Assembly: GCA_938024995.1 (NCBI GenBank)
Contig: CALJDU010000041.1
Coordinates: forward strand, 1 to 64,000
Length of the DNA: 64,000 bases
Direction of reading: 5' to 3'
DNA from: an uncultured bacterium
GTDB taxonomy: Bacteria; Myxococcota_A; Polyangia; Polyangiales; Houyiibacteriaceae
In this document: positions 18,037-26,288 of the stretch, one piece after another
How the letters are laid out: every line of letters starts with the position of its first letter
Numbering within the stretch: position 1 is the stretch's first letter
Position numbers and translations under genes: made by a program
Notes under the pieces: model-generated
Told to the model about the DNA's origin: nothing
Database searches by the model: none
What the model saw: only the letters and a program-made list of their open reading frames with translations

Positions 18037-19127
18037 GCACCGAACGAGCCAACCAAACCGCGAAGACAGACAACCGAGGAAGAGTGAACGTGAACGAAAA
18101 AAGGCAGACCGTACGAAAGCTGGCCCGGCGTGGGTGTGAGAGCGCGGTGTTCTTTGGCGCGATCGTCGCGCTGGGCGGCTGCGCAGCGGGAGCCGGAGGA
18201 GCCGCGACGCTCACCATGCTCGGGACCGCGTTGACCTTGATGATGGCGATCGCTGGCTGCACGACCACGCACGGTCCGGACAACGACGGTGACGGGTTCG
18301 GCGCCGAGATCGATTGCGACGACGACGACCCAAGCATTCATCCCGAGGCCACCGAAGAGTTTTGCCCGGACGGAGTCGATAGCAACTGCGATGGCGAAGA
18401 CACCGACGGACCGGTCGCGTGCAACCCGTTCGAAGACGATTTTGACGGCGACGGCTTCTTCACGGGCGACGACTGCGACGACTCAAACGCGGACATCTAC
18501 CCTGGCGCACCGGAGGACGCCTGCCCCGACGGAGTCGACCAGAACTGCGACGGCATCGATGGCGACGCGGACATCATCTGCAACCCCGCGCCCGACGACC
18601 TCGACGGCGATGGTTTCCCGGCTCCAGTGGATTGCGACGACACCGACCCCGACATTCATCCAGAGGCCACCGAGCCGGACTGCCCTGATGGGATCGACCA
18701 AAACTGCGACGGCGAAGACGGACTGGGGCTCGCGTGCAACCCAATCCCTGACGACCTCGACGGCGATGGCTGGCCCGCTTCGGAAGACTGCGATGACACC
18801 GATCCCGCGGTCTACCCGGGCGCCGCGGAGACGAGCTGCCCCGACGGCATCGACAGCAACTGCGACGGTCGCGACTACACGCGCGAAGACATCACGGATC
18901 CGCTCTGCAACCCGGCGCCGGATGGTGACGACGACGGTTGGGGCGCAGGAGAAGACTGTGACGACACCCGCTCTGACATTCACCCGAGCGCGCAGGAGTA
19001 CTGCGACGACGGAGTGGACAGCGACTGTGACGGCGATTTCGACGACGACGACTGCTTGTTCATCAACGGGATGATGGACGCCGACGACATCGCGATGGAG
19101 CCCGGCGAAGACACGAAGCTCGCGTAG
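18033..19127 (+). CDS. MopE-like Asp/Cys-repeat lipoprotein, copy 2
   Basis: The ATG at 18033 (ATGA overlap with copy 1) is used, not the tracked 17970. A 364-residue protein with a longer n-region, then ALGGCAAGAGG, a second hydrophobic stretch ending in IAGC, and at least five repeats of DGDGF-DCDD-P-IHPEA-CPDGVDSNCDGED. The N-terminal hydrophobic part is similar to copy 1, so the two arose by duplication and copy 2 has more repeat units. Like MopE, it is expected to bind Ca/Cu at the surface. It is the last gene of the operon and is followed by a strong hairpin. Confidence 0.82.
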   Translation: MSTERANQTAKTDNRGRVNVNEKRQTVRKLARRGCESAVFFGAIVALGGCAAGAGGAATLTMLGTALTLMMAIAGCTTTHGPDNDGDGFGAEIDCDDDDPSIHPEATEEFCPDGVDSNCDGEDTDGPVACNPFEDDFDGDGFFTGDDCDDSNADIYPGAPEDACPDGVDQNCDGIDGDADIICNPAPDDLDGDGFPAPVDCDDTDPDIHPEATEPDCPDGIDQNCDGEDGLGLACNPIPDDLDGDGWPASEDCDDTDPAVYPGAAETSCPDGIDSNCDGRDYTREDITDPLCNPAPDGDDDGWGAGEDCDDTRSDIHPSAQEYCDDGVDSDCDGDFDDDDCLFINGMMDADDIAMEPGEDTKLA

Positions 19128-19132
19128 CCCCA

Positions 19133-19161
19133 CGGCGCCGCGATCCACGGACGCGGCGCCG
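19133..19161 (+). terminator. Strong hairpin after the MopE-like operon
   Basis: A perfect 10-bp inverted repeat, CGGCGCCGCG/CGCGGCGCCG with a nine-base loop, begins six bases after the stop. There is no T-tract, so it may end transcription with Rho or protect the 3' end of the mRNA. Confidence 0.55.
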
Positions 19162-19240
19162 AGCAAACTCCGATCGGGCAACCGATCACTTGAGACCTTT
19201 ACTTAGACTGCTTGCTCATTCTTCAACCCCACCTCCGAAG

Positions 19241-19262
19241 CCACCCGATGGTCGGGTGGTTT
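19241..19262 (+). terminator. Hairpin with short T-tract upstream of fbp
   Basis: The inverted repeat ccacccga-tgg-tcgggtgg is followed by ttt. It lies between the MopE-like operon and fbp and may be the terminator proper of the operon or part of the fbp leader. Confidence 0.55.
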
Positions 19263-19345
19263 CACTAATTCAAGGTCGCGATTCACCCCAAAAACGTTCG
19301 GGTCCCCGTTTGCGTGTGGGTCTCGCGGTTGGTACCCCGCTCGCG

Positions 19346-20371
19346 ATGAGTTCTCTTGGACCGACCCCCACGATGGCGCACGGCATTACGCTCGAGCACC
19401 ACATCTTGCGCCGCCAGCGCGCTGTTCCCGAAGCGACCGGCGAGCTCACTCGCTTGTTCCACCAGCTCTCGCTCGCGTCGAAGATCATCGCGAGCAAGGT
19501 GGGCAAGGCGGGCCTCGCCAACGTGCTGGGTTTGACCGGCGACGTGAACGTGCAGGGCGAAGAGGTTCAGAAGCTCGATATCTTCGCGAACAACACCATC
19601 GTGAGCTGCGTCGAAGCCAGCGGCACGGTCTGCGTGATGGGCAGCGAAGAGGTCGAAGAGCCGATCGCGATCTCGCCGCACCACCCGAAGGGGAAGTACG
19701 TGCTCCAGTTCGATCCGCTGGACGGCTCTGGCAACATCGACATCAACGCCTCCATCGGGACCATCTTCTCGATTCACCAACGCAAGACCGAGGGGACCGG
19801 TCCGGGCAACCTTGGGGACTGCTTGCAGCCAGGTCGCGACCTCGTCGCGGCGGGCTACATCATTTACGGCTCGTCCAACATGCTCGTCTACTCGACCGGC
19901 GACGGCGTCCACGGCTTTACCCTCGACCCCGCGATCGGCGAGTTCTTCCTCTCGCACGAGAACATCGTGATCCCCGAACGCGGCGACACGTATTCGATCA
20001 ATGAGGGCAATTATCATCGCTGGAGCGAACCGACGCAGCGATGGGTCGACTGGATCAAGCGCCCCGGCGCCGACGACAAGAAGGCCTACCGCCTCCGGTA
20101 CATCGGCGCGATGGTCGCGGACTTCCACCGCACTCTCTTGACCGGCGGGATCTTCGTCTATCCCGGCGACAGCAAGAACACGAACGGGAAGCTGCGCCTG
20201 CTCTACGAAGCATCGCCGCTCAGCTTCGTGGTGGAGGCGGCGGGTGGACGCGCGAGCTCGGGCGAGGAGCGCATCTTGGACATCGAACCAACCGCGCTTC
20301 ACCAACGCACGCCGCTGTTCATCGGGAGCAAGGGCGATGTGGACGACGCGGTCGCGAAGATCTTCGGCTGA
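19346..20371 (+). CDS. fbp: Class I fructose-1,6-bisphosphatase
   Basis: About 341 residues from MSSLGP (19346); a start at 19373 (MAHGIT) is also possible, and the tracked start at 19190 is too early. Class I motifs: LTGDVNVQGEEVQKLD, VMGSEEVEEP (metal ligands), VLQFDPLDGSGNIDINASIGTIF (the metal-binding DPLDGSGN signature) and LYEASPLSFVVEAAGG near the C-terminus. It hydrolyses fructose-1,6-bisphosphate to fructose-6-phosphate in gluconeogenesis. It is monocistronic in appearance, behind two hairpins. Confidence 0.93.
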   Translation: MSSLGPTPTMAHGITLEHHILRRQRAVPEATGELTRLFHQLSLASKIIASKVGKAGLANVLGLTGDVNVQGEEVQKLDIFANNTIVSCVEASGTVCVMGSEEVEEPIAISPHHPKGKYVLQFDPLDGSGNIDINASIGTIFSIHQRKTEGTGPGNLGDCLQPGRDLVAAGYIIYGSSNMLVYSTGDGVHGFTLDPAIGEFFLSHENIVIPERGDTYSINEGNYHRWSEPTQRWVDWIKRPGADDKKAYRLRYIGAMVADFHRTLLTGGIFVYPGDSKNTNGKLRLLYEASPLSFVVEAAGGRASSGEERILDIEPTALHQRTPLFIGSKGDVDDAVAKIFG

Positions 20372-20589
20372 GGGTGATGGATCTCTCGGTCGGCGGGATC
20401 GACACGATCGCCGCACGATCTCACCCCTCTTAGCGTCTCCGCGTGAGCAAACACGTGGCTTGTGTGCAGGGGTGCGCGACGCCCATCATGGGAATCTTTA
20501 CTTTCTTGCCTCGGCTCCCTTGCGCTCGACTGAAACAAGGTCCAAAAGTTGGCTTCGGGTCTTCAAACAGGCCTGTGTTATTTCGATCG

Positions 20590-20606
20590 GGCGACTGGAA
20601 GTCGCC
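20590..20606 (+). promoter_or_regulatory. Hairpin in the RRM-gene leader
   Basis: The perfect inverted repeat ggcgact-gga-agtcgcc ends 21 bases before the ATG of the RRM protein, just upstream of the purine-rich AGAGAGAG ribosome-binding region. It lies in a 256-bp non-coding stretch (20372-20627) that otherwise shows no ORF of note. A translational control or autoregulatory element is possible. Confidence 0.4.
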
Positions 20607-20627
20607 GCAAGTAGAGAGAGTTCAATC

Positions 20628-20882
20628 ATGAAGAAGCTTTTTGTCGGTGGTCTTAGCTGGGATACGGATGACCATGGTCTCCGCGCAGCGTTCGAGTCTT
20701 TTGGGGACGTCACCGACGCCAAGGTCATCACGGATCGCGAGACCGGCCGCAGCCGCGGTTTTGGTTTCGTGACGTTCGCCGACGCGGCCTCCGCGTCCAC
20801 GGCGCGTGACGAGATGGACGGCAACACGCTCGACGGCCGCAAGGTCAACGTCGACATCGCGCAGGATCGCCGCCGGCGCTAA
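20628..20882 (+). CDS. Glycine-poor RRM RNA-binding protein
   Basis: An 84-residue protein made of one RRM: RNP2 is KLFVGGLSW and RNP1 is RGFGFVTFADA, followed by TLDGRKVNVDIAQ and a basic RRRR end. Small single-RRM proteins of this type are known in cyanobacteria and myxobacteria as RNA chaperones, sometimes cold-induced. The start is the ATG at 20628; the longer tracked ORF upstream is not supported. It stands alone with its own leader hairpin and a strong terminator. Confidence 0.92.
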   Translation: MKKLFVGGLSWDTDDHGLRAAFESFGDVTDAKVITDRETGRSRGFGFVTFADAASASTARDEMDGNTLDGRKVNVDIAQDRRRR

Positions 20883-20916
20883 GCGCCGCAGACGGTTCGC
20901 CGTCTACAGCGCAATC

Positions 20917-20949
20917 GAGCGCGGCCGAAAGGTCGCGCTCTTTGTTTTT
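20917..20949 (+). terminator. Rho-independent terminator of the RRM gene
   Basis: A 10-bp stem gagcgcggcc/ggtcgcgctc with one G-T wobble and a GAAA tetraloop is followed by tttgttttt. This is a textbook intrinsic terminator, 35 bases past the stop. Confidence 0.92.
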
Positions 20950-21014
20950 AACCACCGTCGCTTTTGCCATCGTCCGGTTTTGCCATCGTCACCGCAGCGA
21001 GCGCGTAACCCGAC

Positions 21015-22265
21015 TCAATCGTTTTTGTTCCGGAGCTCCGCCAGCACTTCTCGAGCGCGCGAAAGCGTGATCACGCCTTCCGCGAAGATCACCTCCGCGA
21101 CCGCGTCCACGTGCTCCTTGGCGCCCGCCGCGACCGCGACGCTGCGCGCGTGCAGCCGCATGTGCCCGCGCTGAATCCCTTCGCCCGCCAGCGCTCTCAG
21201 GGCGGCCAAGTTGGACGCCACGCCCGCGGCGCCGCAAAGCATCGCGAGGTCGCGTGAACCGCGTACCTGAGCCACGTTCAGCGCGAAGCGGGCACCGGGA
21301 TGGACACGGCTGAATCCTGAAACGGTCCCGAGCGCCATCGGCATCTCGAGCGAGCCCACCAGAGCATCTTCTTCGTTTCGCCAAACACAGATCGGCGCGT
21401 AGCGTTCACCTCGCGCCGCGAAGGCGTGGGCTCCCGCTTCGACCGCGCGGAAGTCGTTTCCGCTCGCGAGCACGACCGCGTCGACCCCGTTCATGATGCC
21501 CTTGTTGTGCGTCGCGGCGCGGTAGGGATCGCGTTCCGCGAAACGCGACGCGCGGACGATTGCGCGAGCGAGCGGTTCGTCGATCGCGCTCCGAGGGACG
21601 CGGACGCGGACGCGGACCAAGCGCTGATCCGCGAGGTTGCTCAAGATCCGCAGACCCATGGTCCCGCGGGCGAGCCCCGCGATCGTCGGCGCGATCGCTT
21701 CCGCCATCGTGTTGACCATGTTGGCGCCCATCGCGTCCGCGCAGTCCGCGTGGAGGTGGACGACCATCATGCCCTCGCCCAAGTCGCGCACGCGAAGCGC
21801 TGTCGCGCCCCCGCCATACTGCGCGAGCTCTGGAACCCGCGCGTTGGCCTGCGCCAAGAGGGTGTCGGCGCGCGCCATGATCGCGACGCGCGCCGCTCCC
21901 GCGTCGGGCACCTCGTCGAGCTGGATCTGGGCGATCATGATCGACTCGTCCGCCTCGCACACGAACCCGCCTCCGGCCCGCGCGAGCTTGGCCGCGTGCG
22001 ATGCGGCGGCCACCACCGATGGCTCCTCGACGCACATCGGGATCAATCGATCCTCACCGTTGATGACGAAGTTCGTCGCGATCGAGAGCGGGAACGCGAA
22101 GGTCGCGACGACGTTCTCGATTAGTTGGTCCGCGCGCTCCACGGTGAGCCCGCCATCACGAAGGAGCTCGAAGACGTCGTCGGGAAGGTCCCTCGCCGCC
22201 GACACGAGCGCGCGGCGCTCTTCGATCGAGAGATGATGAAACCCTGGGAAGCGCGAGCCCTTCAC
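21015..22265 (-). CDS. mvaA: Hydroxymethylglutaryl-CoA reductase, class II-like
   Basis: A 416-residue soluble reductase: ENVVATFAFPLSIATNFVING, then MCVEEPSVVAAASHAAKLAR (the catalytic Glu), DAMGANMVNT, HNKGIMNGVDAV (catalytic Lys) and a C-terminal GHMRLHARSVAVAAGA with the His. The length and absence of membrane segments match the bacterial class II enzyme. It reduces HMG-CoA to mevalonate, the entry step for the kinase genes that precede it. It overlaps pmk by four bases and is the last gene of the minus-strand mevalonate operon. Confidence 0.93.
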   Translation of the reverse strand: MKGSRFPGFHHLSIEERRALVSAARDLPDDVFELLRDGGLTVERADQLIENVVATFAFPLSIATNFVINGEDRLIPMCVEEPSVVAAASHAAKLARAGGGFVCEADESIMIAQIQLDEVPDAGAARVAIMARADTLLAQANARVPELAQYGGGATALRVRDLGEGMMVVHLHADCADAMGANMVNTMAEAIAPTIAGLARGTMGLRILSNLADQRLVRVRVRVPRSAIDEPLARAIVRASRFAERDPYRAATHNKGIMNGVDAVVLASGNDFRAVEAGAHAFAARGERYAPICVWRNEEDALVGSLEMPMALGTVSGFSRVHPGARFALNVAQVRGSRDLAMLCGAAGVASNLAALRALAGEGIQRGHMRLHARSVAVAAGAKEHVDAVAEVIFAEGVITLSRAREVLAELRNKND

Positions 22266-23224
22266 AGCGTCGCGAGACCCGGCCCACCGAGCGGGAGCTC
22301 CACAATGGTCATCCCGGTCTGGGTCGCCGCGTTCGCGAACGCATCCGCGGCTTCCGCCCCTTGGAAGAACGCGATCGCGACGTCTCCTCCGCCGGCGCCG
22401 GACGGCTTGGCCCCGCCCTCGAAGGTCGAGGCGAGCGCGGCGATCTGCGAGAGGCTCTCGTGCGCGATGCCCGCGCCCGACTCTTTTCCGAGCCGGTACA
22501 TCCCGTCGCCATAGTCCGCGGCGAGCTCGACGATCCTCGCACAGTCACCGTCCGAGAACGCGGCCGCGAAACGGTTCGCGCGCCCGATCAGATCGTCCAT
22601 GACCTTGTCGTACGCCTTCGGCAGGCGCTGCTGGAACGCGCGGACAACCTTGACCAAATCGCTGGTGCGCGACTCGACGCCGGTCCAAATGATCTTCGCG
22701 GCCAGTCCCTCGGGCCACGTGAGGTTCTTCGCGCCCTCGGGCTGCAAGCGGCGATAGGAGATGAACCCGCCGAGCACCGAAGCGGCGACGTCTGCCCCGC
22801 TGCCTTGAGGCGCGATCTCGCAGTGTCCCTCGAGCGCGTCCGCGAGCACGCGGCGACGAATGTTGTCCTCGTTGATGTCGAGACCGAAGTGACGGTAGAC
22901 CGCGCCGGCGGCGCACGCGGCGGCCGCGGCAGACGAGCCGACGCCGAGCTTCAGGTCGCCACGACGGAGCTTGCGAACGTCGATGTTGAGCTCCGCGGAG
23001 ATCCGCCCCAGCCGACGCTCTGCAGCCGCTCGGGCCGCGGCCGCTTCCGGCATCTTGCGAACTCGGGTCGTCATCTCCGCGTCTTCGCGAACGAAGGTCG
23101 CGGTCGCGCGGGCCTGGACCGCGGCGACGATCGAGATCGCACCGTCGAGCACCGCGTACTCCCCCGAGAGCATCATCTTTCCTGGCGCGCTGACCCCGCC
23201 TGGCAGTTGTTGGCCGAACCTCAC
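22262..23224 (-). CDS. Phosphomevalonate kinase (GHMP family)
   Basis: A 320-residue GHMP kinase. Motif 1 is SAPGKMMLSGEYAVLDG, motif 2 is LGVGSSAAAAACAAG and motif 3 is GGAKPSGAGGGDVAIAFF. KPSGAGGGD is the form typical of phosphomevalonate kinases, and HCEIAPQGSGADVAASVLGG is the PMK-like middle segment. It converts 5-phosphomevalonate to 5-diphosphomevalonate. The order in the operon, between mvaD and mvaA, supports the call over a second mevalonate kinase. Four-base overlaps with both neighbours. Confidence 0.88.
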   Translation of the reverse strand: MRFGQQLPGGVSAPGKMMLSGEYAVLDGAISIVAAVQARATATFVREDAEMTTRVRKMPEAAAARAAAERRLGRISAELNIDVRKLRRGDLKLGVGSSAAAAACAAGAVYRHFGLDINEDNIRRRVLADALEGHCEIAPQGSGADVAASVLGGFISYRRLQPEGAKNLTWPEGLAAKIIWTGVESRTSDLVKVVRAFQQRLPKAYDKVMDDLIGRANRFAAAFSDGDCARIVELAADYGDGMYRLGKESGAGIAHESLSQIAALASTFEGGAKPSGAGGGDVAIAFFQGAEAADAFANAATQTGMTIVELPLGGPGLATL

Positions 23225-24198
23225 CGAAACACCTCGATCCCGTCCCCGAGCTTCATCGACAAGACGTTGGTCACGCCAGCCGCCTTACGCAAGGCGCGCT
23301 TCACTTTCCCCACACTCTCCGCCTCACAGACGGCCTTCACGTGCGGGCCCGCGTCCATCGTCGCCCACACCGAGGTGCCCTTGTCGCGGAGCCCACGCAC
23401 GACGTGCAGCGCGGCGAGCGTCGGCGGCTGCCAGTAGAGGATCCCGGGCGCCGCGCTCATCGCGCAGGCGTGAAACGAAAACGTGCTCTGCTCCATCGCT
23501 TGCCCGAGCTTGTCGAGGTCCCGCGCTTTGATCGCGCGCCGAACCTTCGCGTTCAGTTTCGGCGCGCGTTCCACCCACGCGTCGTAAAGCGGTGAGGTCT
23601 TTCGCGAGCGCTCCATGCCCTCCGTGGAGCCGACCTTCTTTCGCCCGGTCGCCGTGACCGCGACCACCAAGCGGAGGTCCCAATGCGACGAGGGGGCGAT
23701 GGGCTTCGCGGCGCAGCGCGGGTTCCCAGGCTTGCCCGCGGGAAGCTCGACGAAGCCACCGTAGATGGAGCGCGCTGCCGAGGCGCTGGACTGACGCGCT
23801 TCGCGGCTCAGCCGCTTGTCGTTCCAGGCCAGACCCGCCGCTGCCGACGCGGACGCTGCCAGGGCCGCGAAGCCAGACGCGCTCGAGGCGAGCCCCGCCG
23901 CGGTTGGGAATCGGTTCTCGGTCACGACGCGCGCACGGGTCTCGATCCCTGCGGCGGCGCGAACGCGGTCGAGGAGCTCCACCACGCGACCGATCTCTTT
24001 GGGCTTCGCGGTGCGACCGTCGAGCGAGACGCGATCACGGCGGAGCTTGGGCTCAAAGGCAACCGTGGTCTCCGTCACGAGCCCGTCGAGCGTCATGGAG
24101 ATGCTCGGGACCGCAGGGAGGTTGAGCGGGATGTCGCTCTTGCCCCAGTACTTGGCGAGCGCGATGTTGGCGCGAGCGATCGCGCGAGCTTCAGTCAT
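23221..24198 (-). CDS. mvaD: Diphosphomevalonate decarboxylase
   Basis: The start MTEARA at 24198 is chosen over the tracked 24345, because the extra residues come from a 15-bp tandem repeat and the adjacent mvk gene. The family pattern is clear: ANIALAKYWGKSDIPLNLPAVPSISMTLDGL, GLASSASGFAALA (P-loop-like, with the SAS motif) and a C-terminal TMDAGPHVKAVC with the catalytic Asp region. About 325 residues. It decarboxylates 5-diphosphomevalonate to isopentenyl diphosphate. A 61-bp gap with a tandem repeat separates it from mvk, and it overlaps pmk by four bases. Confidence 0.93.
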   Translation of the reverse strand: MTEARAIARANIALAKYWGKSDIPLNLPAVPSISMTLDGLVTETTVAFEPKLRRDRVSLDGRTAKPKEIGRVVELLDRVRAAAGIETRARVVTENRFPTAAGLASSASGFAALAASASAAAGLAWNDKRLSREARQSSASAARSIYGGFVELPAGKPGNPRCAAKPIAPSSHWDLRLVVAVTATGRKKVGSTEGMERSRKTSPLYDAWVERAPKLNAKVRRAIKARDLDKLGQAMEQSTFSFHACAMSAAPGILYWQPPTLAALHVVRGLRDKGTSVWATMDAGPHVKAVCEAESVGKVKRALRKAAGVTNVLSMKLGDGIEVFR

Positions 24199-24212
24199 GG
24201 CCTCTTCATTCC

Positions 24213-24257
24213 GGACGCGAGCATTGTGGACGCGAGCATTGTGGACGCGAGCATTCG
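24213..24257 (+). repeat. 15-bp tandem repeat, three copies, in the mvk-mvaD gap
   Basis: Three direct copies of ggacgcgagcattgt (the last changed at its end to ..cg) fill most of the 61 bases between mvk and the mvaD start. The unit is a multiple of three, so the upstream ORF frame stays open through it. This is a likely place for slippage and may affect spacing or expression of mvaD. Confidence 0.85.
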
Positions 24258-24259
24258 TT

Positions 24260-25159
24260 TCAGGCGCGAACGCCAGCGTCAGTGACGAACGCTTCGCTCG
24301 CCGTCTCTTGTACCGCGGACAGGACCGCTTCGGCGCGCGCATCATCGACGAGCGCGATCATGCAGCCGCCGCCGCCCGCGCCCGTGATCTTGGCGCCATA
24401 CGCGCCCGCTGCTCGTGCACCCCGACACATCTTCTCGAGCGTCTCGGTGGAGAGCATCAAAGAAGCCAAGAGCGCCTGGTTGAGGTCCATCAGTTGGCCG
24501 AGCGCGCGCAGGTCACCTGCTTCGACCGCGAGCTTCGCGTTGTTCACGAGCGCGGTGATACCGTCGAACACTTGCTCCACGCGCGCGGTGTCCTTTTGGT
24601 GCTGACGCGCGACCATCTCGACCATCTCTTTGGTGCTTGAGCTCTCGCCACAGTGACCAATGACGAGCTTGATCGGAGGAGCGTGCACCGGGACGAGCGG
24701 TTGATGACGTCGGTAAAGCGCGATGCCTCCGGCGGCCGCCATCGTGTTGTCGACGCCAGACGGGTTCCCGTGAAAGACGCGCTCCCAATCCAGCGAAGGC
24801 TCCGCGCGTTCATGTGGCGCCCGGTCCACGCCATGAAGAACGTCGAGCGCGTGCAACACAGCGACGCCGAGCGAGGCAGAGCACCCAAGCCCCGCACCTC
24901 CGGGGAGGCCCACTTCGGCGTGCACATGAACCGGTCGGTCGGGGTACTTGGCGAGCGCGACCGCGAACGCGCGGGCGAGCGGTTCGCCTTGGTCATCGGG
25001 CGCGAAGGACACGTCCCAGGGCGTCACGCTCAAGCGCGAGCTCGCGGCGTCGGTTGCGGTAGCCTCGACCCCGCGGCTCAACCCGGCGGCGAGCGCTGGG
25101 CGGTCATAGACCACCGCGTGCTCACCGAGCAGGATCACCTTGCCGCCAGCGAAGGGCAC
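24260..25159 (-). CDS. mvk: Mevalonate kinase (GHMP family)
   Basis: GTG start at 25159 gives VPFAGGKVILLGEHAVVYDRP, the standard N-terminus; the tracked ORF start at 25261 lies inside the upstream synthase gene. The three GHMP motifs are GKVILLGEHAVVYDRP, GGAGLGCSASLGVA and KITGAGGGGCMIAL, and GNPSGVDNTMAAAGG is the mevalonate-kinase-like loop. It is about 299 residues, close to the bacterial family length. It phosphorylates mevalonate in the first kinase step. Its start lies one base after the stop of the prenyl synthase gene, so translation is probably coupled. Confidence 0.92.
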   Translation of the reverse strand: MPFAGGKVILLGEHAVVYDRPALAAGLSRGVEATATDAASSRLSVTPWDVSFAPDDQGEPLARAFAVALAKYPDRPVHVHAEVGLPGGAGLGCSASLGVAVLHALDVLHGVDRAPHERAEPSLDWERVFHGNPSGVDNTMAAAGGIALYRRHQPLVPVHAPPIKLVIGHCGESSSTKEMVEMVARQHQKDTARVEQVFDGITALVNNAKLAVEAGDLRALGQLMDLNQALLASLMLSTETLEKMCRGARAAGAYGAKITGAGGGGCMIALVDDARAEAVLSAVQETASEAFVTDAGVRA

Positions 25160-25160
25160 G

Positions 25161-26195
25161 TCACACAGTGCGTATCGCGAGCTTGTGGGCGATGTCTTTG
25201 AGTCGTCGCACGCCGCCCGCGTGCAGGGGAGAACCATCGAGCGGGGCGAGCGCTTCTTCAAGCCTCGCCTTCACGCGGGACTCCACGCGGGCTTTCGCGC
25301 CACAGTCGATCACCAGCTGGGTCGCCGCCTGCACGTCCGCATCGGAAGGGTCCGGCGACTCGAGGACCTTCTTCAGGATCTCGCGCTCGGCCGCCGCGAC
25401 GGTGCGCTCCACCTCGGAAACGAGCGAGTTGCGCTTGCCGTGGCGGAGGTCGTCCCCCGGCTTCCCGGTCGACTCCATCGCGCCGAACGTGCCCAAGAGA
25501 TCGTCGGCCATCTGAAACGCTTCCCCGATCGGGTTCGCGAACGCCGTCAAGGCGTCAAGCTGTGCATCGGTCGCGTCGCCGAGGAGCGCGCCGATCAAGA
25601 TCGGTCCGCGGACGGTGTACGAGGTCGTCTTGAGGTCGTGCATCCGCGACACATCTGCGTTGGCGGTGAGATCGAGGTGCTGACCGAAGAAGACTTCCTT
25701 GTGTACCCGGATGAACTCCGCGAGCCCGCGCTTGAGACGCTCTGCGGGGAACGGCGCCTCAAGCATCAGCTCCCACGCGTAGGTCGACGCAAGGTCACCC
25801 GCCAGCACCGAGAGCGCCGCGGCGTCATGCTTGCTGTGGCTCCGCTCGTAGAGAATGTGGACCGCGGGACCGCCGCGCCGCTCGTCGTCTTGGTCCATCC
25901 AGTCGTCGTGAATGAGCAGGTAGCTCTGCAAGAGCTCAAGCGCGGCGCCGGCGGCGATGGTGTCGTCGAGAGAGCGCTCCGGCGCGACGCTCGCGAACCC
26001 CGCGGCCAACACGATCGGGCGCAGGCGTTTGCCGCCGCGCATCGTGAGCGAGTCGATGCCCTCGACGAGCTCCAACGAGTCTGCAGAGGTGTCGCGCGCG
26101 TGCCGGATCTGCGCGTCCAGATATCGTCGAAGCTTCGCGTCAACGTTCGCGCGGTGCGCTTTGATCCACTCGTCGGTGTTGTCGATCGTCTCCAT
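25161..26195 (-). CDS. idsA: Polyprenyl diphosphate synthase (FPP/GGPP-type)
   Basis: About 344 residues from METIDN (26195); the tracked start at 26231 adds 12 residues. The short first aspartate-rich motif is HDDWMDQDD (DDxxD), GGKRLRP gives the substrate-binding Lys-Arg, and the second motif is QMADDLLGTFG, where the last Asp is replaced by Gly, as in other members. TGKPGDDLRHGKRNSLV is the conserved loop after it. The chain-length class (C15 or C20) cannot be read safely. It is the first gene of the operon that also makes IPP. It is divergent from fni, so a short shared promoter region serves both units. Confidence 0.9.
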   Translation of the reverse strand: METIDNTDEWIKAHRANVDAKLRRYLDAQIRHARDTSADSLELVEGIDSLTMRGGKRLRPIVLAAGFASVAPERSLDDTIAAGAALELLQSYLLIHDDWMDQDDERRGGPAVHILYERSHSKHDAAALSVLAGDLASTYAWELMLEAPFPAERLKRGLAEFIRVHKEVFFGQHLDLTANADVSRMHDLKTTSYTVRGPILIGALLGDATDAQLDALTAFANPIGEAFQMADDLLGTFGAMESTGKPGDDLRHGKRNSLVSEVERTVAAAEREILKKVLESPDPSDADVQAATQLVIDCGAKARVESRVKARLEEALAPLDGSPLHAGGVRRLKDIAHKLAIRTV

Positions 26196-26288
26196 CACAA
26201 GGGCTCTAGGCGGAGCCGTGGCTGATCGCAAGAGAGGAATGAACGTGGCTTGCGCGATGTCTCAATCCATGGCCTGTTCCGCATCAAC

